Below, in pieces: positions 56,971-64,000 of a DNA stretch of 64,000 bases. The notes under the pieces are model-generated. The model was not told the DNA's origin, made no database searches, and was given only the letters and a program-made list of their open reading frames with translations. Numbering within the stretch: position 1 is the first letter of the stretch; each line of letters starts with the position of its first letter. Source of the DNA: Prosthecodimorpha hirschii (GTDB taxonomy: Bacteria > Pseudomonadota > Alphaproteobacteria > Rhizobiales > Ancalomicrobiaceae); contig NZ_LJYW01000001.1 in assembly GCF_001305515.1 (NCBI RefSeq), positions 5,492,857-5,556,856 of the forward strand, given 5' to 3'. A program made the translations under genes and the position numbers.

Positions 56971-58134
56971 TCAGGCGGCCAGAAGGACGGAATCGCCCCA
57001 GCAGGTCGCCCATTGCAGGACATCCGCGTCGGCGATCTGGCGCGGACCGGCCTGGCCGCGCAGCTGGCGGACCATCTCGCGCAGATGGTTCCAGCCGGCG
57101 ACATGGGCCTCCGACAGAAGCCCGCCATGGGTGTTGAGCGGCAGCGAGCCGCCGGGGCCGATCGTGCCGCCCTGGACGAAGTCCAGAGCCTCGCCGGCGC
57201 CGCAGAAGCCGAAGCGCTCGAGCACGAACAGCGGCAGCGGCGCGAAGGCGTCGTAGGTGTAGAGCCCCTTTACGGCGCCGCGGTCGATGCCCGAGCGGGC
57301 ATAGATCTCCTGGTCGACCGGCTTGGCCCGGATGCCGGTGGCCGGCTGTTGGTTGATGCCGAGACCCGGCGGCGCGAAGATGAATTCGTCGCGGCCCGAG
57401 CGGATGCCCTGCATGCCGGCGATGCGCACCGGCTTCTGCTTCAGGTCGCGCGCCCGTTCGGTCGTCGTCACCAGGAGCACGACGGCACCGTCGGTCATCA
57501 GGCAGCAGTCGTAGAGGCGCAGCGGATCGACCACCATGCGCGAGGCCTGATGCTTCTCCAGCGTCAGCGGCTCCTTCATGAAGGCGTCCGGATTGAGCAG
57601 CGCATGCTGCCGAATCTGCATCGGCACGGCGGCGAGCTTCTCGCTGGTGCCGCCATAGAGATGCATGTAGCGCTGCATCGAGAGCGCGGCGCCGCCGGCC
57701 GGGGCGGTCAGACCGTAGGTCGGCGCCTCGCCATGGGTGCCGCCCTCCTCGCGCATGCCCTCCATGTCGCCCGGACCGCCGAGCAGGTCGCGCTCGCGCG
57801 TGAAGCTGATCCCGGTGACGCAGGCGACCACGTCGGCAAGCCCGGCCGAGACCGCCAGGGCGGCGTGCTGCAGCGCGTTGGTGACGAAGCGTCCGTGCAG
57901 CCAGGACTGGTTGACGTAGCGGATGTCGAGCCCGAAGGCCTCGGCGACGCGGTCGTAGTCGACCCCGAGCGGCGAGCCCATATGGGTCGAGAGACCGTCG
58001 ATGTCGGAGCGCTCCAGCCCGGCATCGGCCAGCGCCGCCTTGAAGGCCTTGGCCATCAGGCCGAGCTGGCTTTCGGGCAGGAAGCGGCCGAACGGCGAGG
58101 CGCCGATCCCGACGATGGCGGCATCGATCTTCAT
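56971..58134 (-). CDS. Thiolase-like (lipid-transfer/aldolase type) protein, first of two
   Basis: The 387-aa product has the thiolase fold of the lipid-transfer subgroup: AAIVGIGASPFGRFLPESQL, SDIDGLSTHMGSPLGVDYDR, and the C-terminal LNTHGGLLSEAHVAGWNHLR. Where thiolases have the nucleophilic Cys (N..CASG) this protein reads SWLHGRFVTNALQ, with His aligned to Cys, so Claisen-type chemistry is unlikely. With its DUF35 partner (56383) it is a candidate retro-aldolase for an acyl-CoA side chain. It shares an operon with the zinc dehydrogenase (13 bp gap). Confidence 0.85.
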   Translation of the reverse strand: MKIDAAIVGIGASPFGRFLPESQLGLMAKAFKAALADAGLERSDIDGLSTHMGSPLGVDYDRVAEAFGLDIRYVNQSWLHGRFVTNALQHAALAVSAGLADVVACVTGISFTRERDLLGGPGDMEGMREEGGTHGEAPTYGLTAPAGGAALSMQRYMHLYGGTSEKLAAVPMQIRQHALLNPDAFMKEPLTLEKHQASRMVVDPLRLYDCCLMTDGAVVLLVTTTERARDLKQKPVRIAGMQGIRSGRDEFIFAPPGLGINQQPATGIRAKPVDQEIYARSGIDRGAVKGLYTYDAFAPLPLFVLERFGFCGAGEALDFVQGGTIGPGGSLPLNTHGGLLSEAHVAGWNHLREMVRQLRGQAGPRQIADADVLQWATCWGDSVLLAA

Positions 58135-58147
58135 GGCGCGGACCTCC

Positions 58148-59191
58148 TCAATGGGCCGGTTGCAGCACGAGCCGCCCGGCGACCGTGCCGGCCTCGACCC
58201 GCCGATGCGCCTCGCGCGCCTCGGTCAGGGGCAGACGGTCGGAGACGATCGGGGTCACGCCGCCCGCGGCGACGAGATCGAGGCAATGGACCAGCTGGTC
58301 GCGCGTCGTCGAGGTCGCCGACAGCATCGAGATGCCCTTCAGGAACAGCTGCGCCGGATTGAAGGGCACGAAATCGCCGGTGAGCTGGCCGATCAGGATC
58401 CAGCGCCCGCGGATGGCGAGCGACTTGCGGATCGGGTCGAACAGCAGGTTGCCGACATTGTCGACCACCACATCGACGCCGCGCCCCTTGGTCAGGGCCT
58501 TGACCTGGCGCGAGAAATCCTCGCCGCGCTCATGCACCACGACCTCGTGGGCGCCGAGTTCGGTAAGCCGCTCGGCCTTGGCCTTGGAGGTCGTCTGCGC
58601 GATCACCCGGGCGCCCTGCAGGCGGGCGAGCTGGATCGACGCCATGCCGAGCCCGCCGCCCGACCCGGTGACCAGCACGGTCTCGCCGATCTTGATGTTG
58701 CCGACATCGCGCATGGCGTTCCACACCGTGCCGAGCGTGCAGGCCGTGATCGCCGCCTGGTCGAGCGGAACCTCGTCGGGCACCAGGGCGACATTGTCGT
58801 CCTCGACGGCGACGAACTGAGCGTAGCCGCCGACGAGGCCCCAGTCGCCGAGGAACTTGCGATCGTCGCAGAGCGGCTCGTGGCCGGTCCGGCAATGGGC
58901 GCAGGATCCGCAGATGTGGTAGCGCTGCACCGTCGCGACCCGGTCGCCCGGCTTGAAGCCGCGGACGCCCGATCCGACATCGACCACCGTGCCGGCGATC
59001 TCGTGGCCGAGGATCACCGGCATCTTCACGCCGGCCTTGAGCGTGCCGTTGCGGGTGACGATGTCGTGGTAGCAGACCCCGCAGCTATCGACCCGGATGA
59101 CCACGTCCTTGGCCGCCGCGACCGGATCGGGCACGTCGCGGTATTGCAGGACATCGACCCCGCCGGGGCCGTCGACCACCATCGCCTTCAT
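58148..59191 (-). CDS. Zinc-dependent alcohol dehydrogenase
   Basis: NAD(P)-dependent medium-chain dehydrogenase, 347 aa. The catalytic zinc ligands are seen in DSCGVCYHDIVTRNG (Cys37/Cys40) and GHEIAGTVVDVGSG (His63); the structural zinc in CGSCAHCRTGHEPLC (94-108). The cofactor site is VTGSGGGLGMASIQLARLQG. The start ATG at 59191 overlaps the DUF35 stop by four bases. It is between the two thiolase/DUF35 pairs and may oxidise an aldehyde/alcohol from the cleavage product; inference. Confidence 0.89.
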   Translation of the reverse strand: MKAMVVDGPGGVDVLQYRDVPDPVAAAKDVVIRVDSCGVCYHDIVTRNGTLKAGVKMPVILGHEIAGTVVDVGSGVRGFKPGDRVATVQRYHICGSCAHCRTGHEPLCDDRKFLGDWGLVGGYAQFVAVEDDNVALVPDEVPLDQAAITACTLGTVWNAMRDVGNIKIGETVLVTGSGGGLGMASIQLARLQGARVIAQTTSKAKAERLTELGAHEVVVHERGEDFSRQVKALTKGRGVDVVVDNVGNLLFDPIRKSLAIRGRWILIGQLTGDFVPFNPAQLFLKGISMLSATSTTRDQLVHCLDLVAAGGVTPIVSDRLPLTEAREAHRRVEAGTVAGRLVLQPAH

Positions 59192-59622
59192 GCCGCATCC
59201 CCCTCGATGAGCTTGAACTTCAGAACCGTCGCCTCGGCGTCGAGATCCTCGAACACGGCCGTCACGCGCTGGCCGGGGCGGATGTCGGCCGGCCTGGTGC
59301 CGACCAGGTTGGAGAAGAAGCGCGGGCCGTCGTCGAGCCGCACCTGCACCACCGCATAGGGCATCTCGCCGAGGAAGCCCGGGAAATAGGCCTTGTGGAA
59401 GACGCAGAAGGTCTCGACCGTGCCGGTGGCGCCGACCGCCTCCCAGGCGAAGGCGTCGGAATGGCACTCCGGGCAAAAGCGGCTGGCCGGGAAGCGGCGG
59501 TGGCCGCAGGCGGTGCAGCGCTGCACGCGGATCTCACGCTCGCGCAGGCCGAGCCAGAACGGGCGCTCCGGCCCGTCGAGACGGGGGCGCGGTTTCGGGG
59601 GCAGTCCGGTCGGCTGGCTCAT
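59188..59622 (-). CDS. Zn-ribbon/OB-fold (DUF35) protein, second of two
   Basis: A 144-aa homologue of the protein at 56383. The zinc ribbon is QRCTACGHRRFPASRFCPEC and the OB fold is ETFCVFHKAYFPGFLGEMPY, AVVQVRLDDGPRFFSNLVGT. The ATG at 59622 overlaps the second thiolase-like stop by four bases, a stronger coupling than in the first pair. It is expected to form a complex with the 59619-60752 protein and shape its acyl-CoA site. Confidence 0.88.
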   Translation of the reverse strand: MSQPTGLPPKPRPRLDGPERPFWLGLREREIRVQRCTACGHRRFPASRFCPECHSDAFAWEAVGATGTVETFCVFHKAYFPGFLGEMPYAVVQVRLDDGPRFFSNLVGTRPADIRPGQRVTAVFEDLDAEATVLKFKLIEGDAA

Positions 59623-60752
59623 GACGGGTCCCGCGAATAGACGATGGACGAACAGACCGGAGCGGCGGCGATATAGTGGACATTGGCCGCGTCGGAGACC
59701 TGGCGGTCGCCGCAATCGCCGCGCAGCTGGCGGACGGCCTCGACGTTGAGGGCCCAGCCCTGCATGTAGCTCTCGGAGAGATGGCCGCCGGAGGTGTTGG
59801 TCGGGTAACGCCGACCGAGCCGGAGGTGGCCTTCGGCGACGAAGGGGCCGCTCTCGCCGCGCCCGCAATAGCCGGCGCCCTCCAGGCTGAACATCACCGT
59901 CGGGGTAAAGTTGTCGTAGATCATCAGCGCCTGCATGTCGTCGCGGCCGAGCCCGGCCTCGCGGAAGCTGCGCCCGGTCACGGAGGCGACCGCGCCGTGC
60001 CAATAGTCCTCCGGCGGGAACATCGAATTGGCGAACACGGTCTGCAGGGCCGCGCCGCGGATATGCACCGGCGGGCGGGCGCAATCCCGGGCGTGTTCCG
60101 CGGTGGTGATGATCAGCGCGACGCCGCCGTCATTGATCAGGCAATAGTCGAGCAGCCGCAGCGGCTCGGCGATCATGCGCGCATTCATGTAGTCGTCGAG
60201 CGTGAACGGCTTGCGCATGACGGCCTGCGGATTGAGTCCGGCATGGTCGCGGAAGGTCATGGCCAGTTCGGCCAGATGCTCCGGCTTCGTGCCGTACTGA
60301 GCCATGTGGCTGCGCATCATCATGGCGTGGAAGGCGCCCGGCGAGGTCATGCCGTAGGGCCACCAGATGGCGCCGCCACCCGAGCCGTAGCTGTCGCTTT
60401 CCCCGCCATAGGCCGCACCGGCGGAGCGGCCGTTGTTGCCGTAGACCAGCGCCACCGTCCGGCAGCGTCCCGACAGCACCGCCTGCAGCGCCATCTCGAT
60501 GCAGATCGCCGCGAACCGGCCGTGGCCGGGCGTGATCGTCACGAAGCTCGGATCGATCCCGGCGATCTCGCAGAAGCGCTGATAGTCCGGGATGCGGTTG
60601 ACGATGATGCCGTCGAGATCGGCGAAGCCGAGCCCGGCATCCTTGAGGGCCTCGGTCAGGGCCCACATGCCGAGATCGTAGGCGTCGTATTCGGGCAACC
60701 GGCCATAGGCCGTCGTCCCCACACCGACCACTGCAGCGCGCGCCTGCGCCAT
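59619..60752 (-). CDS. Thiolase-like (lipid-transfer/aldolase type) protein, second of two
   Basis: The 377-aa product is a paralogue of the one at 56971: AAVVGVGTTAYGRLPEYDAY, DLDGIIVNRIPDYQRFCEIA, and YPTNTSGGHLSESYMQGWAL. The nucleophile region reads TPGHGRFAAICIE, again with His where thiolases have Cys; the usual GHP histidine is Tyr (SESYMQG). This pattern fits a non-condensing aldolase such as Ltp2 in steroid side-chain cleavage. It is the first gene of the - strand run ending at 56383. It shares a 330-bp region with the MaoC-type gene. Confidence 0.85.
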   Translation of the reverse strand: MAQARAAVVGVGTTAYGRLPEYDAYDLGMWALTEALKDAGLGFADLDGIIVNRIPDYQRFCEIAGIDPSFVTITPGHGRFAAICIEMALQAVLSGRCRTVALVYGNNGRSAGAAYGGESDSYGSGGGAIWWPYGMTSPGAFHAMMMRSHMAQYGTKPEHLAELAMTFRDHAGLNPQAVMRKPFTLDDYMNARMIAEPLRLLDYCLINDGGVALIITTAEHARDCARPPVHIRGAALQTVFANSMFPPEDYWHGAVASVTGRSFREAGLGRDDMQALMIYDNFTPTVMFSLEGAGYCGRGESGPFVAEGHLRLGRRYPTNTSGGHLSESYMQGWALNVEAVRQLRGDCGDRQVSDAANVHYIAAAPVCSSIVYSRDPS

Positions 60753-61082
60753 GCCGCCATTCCTCCCATGGCCGAGGCTCCATCGGCCCCGGCGTCGTTT
60801 CGGTTCGGCAGACTGCGCCGGGAGGGCCGGGCGGCGAAAGGGCGGCGAAAGGGCGTCGGGCCGGTGGAGGCACGCCTCCGGATCCGCTTATCGCATTGAT
60901 ATTGATTGATGATCGGGTTGCTCGGGGTCGGCGGCCGAGGCGGTCGAATAGCAGTTATTCCCGGCTCTCGGCCTTTCGGGCTGCGCGCCGGCCGTCCTAG
61001 GGTCGGGACCACCGGCGCTCGCGCGCCTGGCCGGGATGCCTCGGGCGCCCGGAACGGCATTCGTTTCCGGACCGGAGGGGTC
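60753..61082. promoter_or_regulatory. Divergent region, second thiolase-like gene / MaoC-type gene
   Basis: 330 bp. It holds an A+T-rich block ATTGATATTGATTGATGAT at about 60896-60914, whose repeated TTGAT units could be a regulator site. No gene seen. Confidence 0.45.
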
Positions 61083-61952
61083 ATGAGCCAGGAGACCGTC
61101 TCTCTCGCCGACTGGATCGGGCGGACGGAGACCCGCGAGGAGACCGCCAGCGCGCTGCTCGCCGAGCGCATCGCCGCCCTGCTCGATCACGAGCGGGCGC
61201 CTGAGGCCGGCGAGGCCTGGCCGGTCGCCTGGGTCTGGGCGCTGTTTCCGCCGGCGCTGCGGTCGGGCGAGATCGGTCCGGACGGCCATCGCCGGCGCGG
61301 CGGCTTCCTGCCGCCGGTGCCGCTGCCCCGGCGCATGTGGGCGGGCTCGACCGTCGAGGTGCGCCGGCCGATCCGGGTCGGAGAGCGGCTGACGCGGCGC
61401 TCCGAGATCCTCGACGTCGCCGACAAGACCGGCCGCTCCGGCCCTTTGGTCTTCGTCACGGTCGAGCACCGCATCACCGGCAGCGAGGGCGCCGATCTGA
61501 CGGACCGGCACAGCATCGTCTATCGCGAGATCACCCCGACGCCGGAGCCCGAACGGCCGGCTCAGGATGTCGATCCGGCCGGCGTCGACCCCGGCTTCGT
61601 GCCGCTCTGGCAACGGCGGCTCGCGGCCGGGCCGGTGCTGCTGTTCCAGTATTCCGCGGTCACCTTCAACACCCACCGCATCCATTACGACGAGCCCTAT
61701 TGCCGCGCGGTCGAGTTCTATCCGGGCCTCGTCGTGCACGGACCCCTGATCGCGACCGGACTTGCCGACCTGGTCGAGGCGAATGCGCCCGGCCGTTTCG
61801 TGCAGGCCTTCACGTTCCGGGCGCTGGCACCCGTCTTTGCCCCGGCCGAGGTGACCTTCCTCGGCCGTGCCGACGGCGACGCCTTCTCGGCCGCAGCCGT
61901 CTGCGGCAACCGCGTCGTCATGCGCATGGACGGCCGGACGGCCCCGCGCTGA
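61083..61952 (+). CDS. MaoC-like hydratase (mesaconyl-C4/itaconyl-CoA hydratase type)
   Basis: A 289-aa double hot-dog hydratase. The first half has WAGSTVEVRRPIRVGERLTR and the FAS1-like helix; the second has the MaoC active-site motif FNTHRIHYDEPYCRAVEFYP (Asp/His pair) and GLVVHGPLIATGLADLVEAN. The family includes mesaconyl-C4-CoA hydratase, itaconyl-CoA hydratase and HTD2. The ATG at 61083 follows GGAGGGG. In this block it may hydrate an enoyl-CoA formed from a side chain before aldol cleavage; inference. Confidence 0.85.
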   Translation: MSQETVSLADWIGRTETREETASALLAERIAALLDHERAPEAGEAWPVAWVWALFPPALRSGEIGPDGHRRRGGFLPPVPLPRRMWAGSTVEVRRPIRVGERLTRRSEILDVADKTGRSGPLVFVTVEHRITGSEGADLTDRHSIVYREITPTPEPERPAQDVDPAGVDPGFVPLWQRRLAAGPVLLFQYSAVTFNTHRIHYDEPYCRAVEFYPGLVVHGPLIATGLADLVEANAPGRFVQAFTFRALAPVFAPAEVTFLGRADGDAFSAAAVCGNRVVMRMDGRTAPR

Positions 61953-62083
61953 ACCGGCCCCGCGTTGAACCTGCACCGCGCTGAACCCGCATGGCGGCGC
62001 GGGCGGCGCCCTGGAACGGGCGCGACCCGCACGGCGGTTCTCCGACCCGCGTGGCGGTCCTGAGACCCGCGCGTGATCCTCAG
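61946..62083. repeat. Two imperfect short tandem repeats after the hydratase gene
   Basis: A 16-bp repeat (consensus GCGCTGAACC then six variable bases) in three copies at 61946, 61962 and 61978, the first containing the hydratase stop codon. A 20-bp repeat beginning GACCCGC follows at 62024, 62044 and 62064. It ends just before the convergent SMP-30 gene stop. Confidence 0.8.
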
Positions 62084-62964
62084 CCCCAGACCGGCTCCGG
62101 CAGGCCGGCGACGGAGACCTCCGCGGCCAGGAGCGCGCCGGCCATCGGCTCGGCGGCGAGGCGGTCGGGCGGCAGGCGGAAGCGGGCGGTGGTGATGAAG
62201 AGGGTCTTCAGGTCCGGCCCGCCGAAGGTGCAGTGGCTCGGCCGGGAGACCGGCGTCGGCACGATCCGGTCGAGGCGCCCGTCGGGGGCGAAGCGGGCGA
62301 GGCAGCCGCCGTCGAAGCGGGCGTTCCAGAGGAAGCCCTCGGCGTCGACGCTGGAGCCGTCCGGTTCGCCCGGAATGGCGGACGTGTCGGCGAAGACGCG
62401 CCGGTTCGACGGGATGCCGGTATCGAGATCCCAGTCATAGGCGAAGATCAGCTTGGTCCGGCTGTCGCCGAGATAGAAGGTGCGGCCGTCTGGGCTCCAG
62501 GCGATCGAGTTCGGCAGCCAGATGTCGGCATCCTGCAGCAGCGTCACGGAGCGGTCCGGGTCGACCCGCCAGAGCCGGCCGTTCGGGCCGGTCAGCATCT
62601 TGTCCATGCTGCCGACGACGAAGCGACCGCGCGGGTCGGTGCGCCCGTCATTGAGCATGTTGCCGGGCCGGTCGGCCTCCGGCGAGGCCAGCCGCTCGAA
62701 GGTTCCGGCTTCGGGTTCCCACAGGCCGAGCCCGCCGCGCCCGGCGGTCAGCATGCCGCCCGACGCGCGCAACGCCCAGGAGCCGAGCTTCTCCGGCGGC
62801 GTCCAGCTGGTCACGGCCCCGGTGGCGGGTTCGAACCGGTGGCAGCCGGGCTTCATGATGTCGATCCAGGTCAGCGTGCCCGCGGCCGCGTCCCAGAGCG
62901 GCACCTCGCCGAGCACGTCGGCCGTGTCGGCCACCGCCCGCATCTCGCCCGTAGCAATCGGCAT
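62080..62964 (-). CDS. SMP-30/gluconolactonase-family protein
   Basis: Six-bladed beta-propeller hydrolase of 294 aa, usually a metal-dependent sugar lactonase. Family motifs: LGEVPLWDAAAGTLTWIDIM at the start, NDGRTDPRGRFVVGSMDKML, PNSIAWSPDGRTFYLGDSRT (metal Asn/Asp), and PDGSSVDAEGFLWNARFDGG. The signature is intact. The ATG at 62964 follows GGGAGAGACG. It is monocistronic and converges with the hydratase gene; the lactone substrate is unknown. Confidence 0.9.
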   Translation of the reverse strand: MPIATGEMRAVADTADVLGEVPLWDAAAGTLTWIDIMKPGCHRFEPATGAVTSWTPPEKLGSWALRASGGMLTAGRGGLGLWEPEAGTFERLASPEADRPGNMLNDGRTDPRGRFVVGSMDKMLTGPNGRLWRVDPDRSVTLLQDADIWLPNSIAWSPDGRTFYLGDSRTKLIFAYDWDLDTGIPSNRRVFADTSAIPGEPDGSSVDAEGFLWNARFDGGCLARFAPDGRLDRIVPTPVSRPSHCTFGGPDLKTLFITTARFRLPPDRLAAEPMAGALLAAEVSVAGLPEPVWG

Positions 62965-63411
62965 CGCGTCTCTCCCCTGACCGGCCGGTCCGCGGCGTTG
63001 CGCCAGGCGACCGATAAATCCGTTCGTTTCCAGTGGCTTGGTGCCGTTCCGGCCGATCCCGATGGCGCTCAGGCGCCCGGTCCGGAACGATGGCGGAGGT
63101 TAGTCCGAGGGCCGCAGAGGAGCCCTACATATCAGATATACCCCCTACCCAAATTGACACTGGAGACGCCCGCCAGAACACTCCCAGTAAAAGAGCCGGA
63201 CCAGACAATAGAAGCCGGCGGTAGGGGTCTACCGGAGCAGTTCTCGCCAAGAGGGCAACCGGAACTATGACCTGCTGGGAGGAATGATGTCGCAAATGCT
63301 GGGTGACGCCGGCCGCGCCGGGCGCGGCCCCGGGCGGCCGCGCAATGCCGCCTGTCCCGGACAACCGGATCGGCGCGCCGCCGGTTCTTCACGATCGGGA
63401 GGGCGCACCGC
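62965..63411. promoter_or_regulatory. Divergent region, SMP-30 gene / LivH-like gene
   Basis: 447 bp without a gene. A TTGACA box at 63154-63159 lies in an A+T-richer patch (about 63120-63290) and could be the -35 of a promoter toward the transporter; the matching -10 is weak. Confidence 0.4.
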
Positions 63412-64000
63412 GTGAGCCCAGGCCTGATCCTTCTCGAGAATTTCCTGCAGGCGCTCGCCGCCGGGCTGATGGTCGGCTGCCTCTACGGCCTGATGTGCAC
63501 CGGCCTCGGCATGATCTTCGGCGTCATGCGCGTCATCAACTTCGCCCAGGGCGACCTGATGATGCTCGGCATGTATGCGGCCTGGTACCTGTTCACCGGC
63601 TTCGGCCTGCTGGCGGTGCTCGGTCCCTATGCCGGGCCGATCGTCGGGGCGATCATGGCCGGTCCGATCCTGTTCGTGGCCGGCTGGTTCATCCACCGCT
63701 TCCTGGTCTCGCGGGTGACCGGCGTCAAGGTCGCCAGCACCGAGGGGGCCGGGCACTATGCCCAGCTGATCCTGACGTTGGGCGTGGCTCTGATCCTGCA
63801 GAATGGCGGCCTGATCCTGTTCGGCTCGGAGCCGCGCTCGGTGCGGACCCCACTGTCGTCGAGCGCCTGGGAGATCGGGCCGCTGATCGACAACGACTTC
63901 GTCAGCGTGTTCCTGAACCAGGGCCGGGCCGTCGGGGCGGTGGTCTCGATCGCCGTCACGGTCGCGCTGTTCCTGTTCGTCTCGCGCAGCCGTCTCGGCA
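63412..64000 (+). CDS. livH: Branched-chain amino-acid ABC transporter permease LivH (3' end outside window)
   Basis: The first 196 residues of an inner-membrane permease. It starts with GTG at 63412 (VSPGLILLENFLQALAAGLM) after GGAGGGCG, then has LYGLMCTGLGMIFGVMRVIN and FAQGDLMMLGMYAAWYLFTG, the LivH signature. It continues to the window edge with no stop. The rest of the liv operon (LivM, LivG, LivF, binding protein) would be expected beyond base 64000. Divergent from the SMP-30 gene. Confidence 0.92.
   Translation, partial: MSPGLILLENFLQALAAGLMVGCLYGLMCTGLGMIFGVMRVINFAQGDLMMLGMYAAWYLFTGFGLLAVLGPYAGPIVGAIMAGPILFVAGWFIHRFLVSRVTGVKVASTEGAGHYAQLILTLGVALILQNGGLILFGSEPRSVRTPLSSSAWEIGPLIDNDFVSVFLNQGRAVGAVVSIAVTVALFLFVSRSRLG

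Overview
The window looks like chromosome from a high-G+C alphaproteobacterium of the order Hyphomicrobiales (Rhizobiales). The evidence is gene order and family content: rnc-era-recO-parC, nrdR-ribD-ribE-ribH-nusB-thiL, a K+-independent membrane pyrophosphatase, bamE/CBP3/yceD-plsX-fabH-ihfA-merR, an LdtR-type MarR regulator near an L,D-transpeptidase, and DUF6163 and DUF6898 proteins typical of that order. The genus cannot be fixed from the sequence alone.

Layout. 1-7.0 kb is a housekeeping block on the + strand: RNase III (5' end cut by the window), Era, a glycosyltransferase, RecO, ParC and a small orphan. 7.2-14.5 kb is mostly on the - strand: Bpt arginyl/leucyl transferase, a small unknown gene leading into threonine ammonia-lyase, an unusual stand-alone LivH-like permease coupled to hemB, an unrecognised 456-aa effector-like protein and a DUF2938 membrane protein. 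14.7-19.1 kb holds a ParDE toxin-antitoxin pair followed by a valine-catabolic run (acyl-CoA dehydrogenase, 3-hydroxyisobutyryl-CoA hydrolase, DUF6163 protein, 3-hydroxyisobutyrate dehydrogenase). 19.5-23.2 kb is an envelope module: LdtR regulator, a striking 4 x 90-bp tandem array that duplicates the end of the ldtR gene, a DUF1295 protein, an L,D-transpeptidase and a DUF6898 protein. 23.5-41.7 kb is core: glyA, a secreted subtilase, nrdR, riboflavin genes, nusB, thiL, hppA, bamE and the plsX-fabH-ihfA-merR block, ending at tRNA-Pro(GGG).

The tRNA-Pro gene (42.0 kb) carries a tyrosine-recombinase scar and marks the change from core to accessory content. The rest is catabolic. It has metC; a TAXI-TRAP transporter cluster with an RraA-type aldolase, an AhpD-like protein, a three-subunit HcnABC-like amino-acid dehydrogenase and an Asp/Glu racemase-family enzyme, facing a divergent GntR regulator and a RidA protein; then a TPR protein with an A+T-rich core. 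Next is an SDR, two thiolase-like/DUF35 pairs flanking an alcohol dehydrogenase, a MaoC-type hydratase, an SMP-30 lactonase and the start of a branched-chain amino-acid ABC transporter.

The most promising unknowns are four. (1) The 43.9-53.2 kb cluster reads as a possible new route for an imported hydroxy- or branched acidic amino acid: racemise, oxidise, resolve the imine, aldol-cleave. (2) The paired thiolase-like/DUF35 proteins have His where thiolases have their nucleophilic Cys, which suggests retro-aldolase chemistry. (3) The 90-bp array after ldtR has a compensatory base-pair change in its hairpin. (4) The 456-aa protein at 12.5-13.9 kb is unassigned. No CRISPR array, rRNA, intact insertion sequence or intact prophage was seen.
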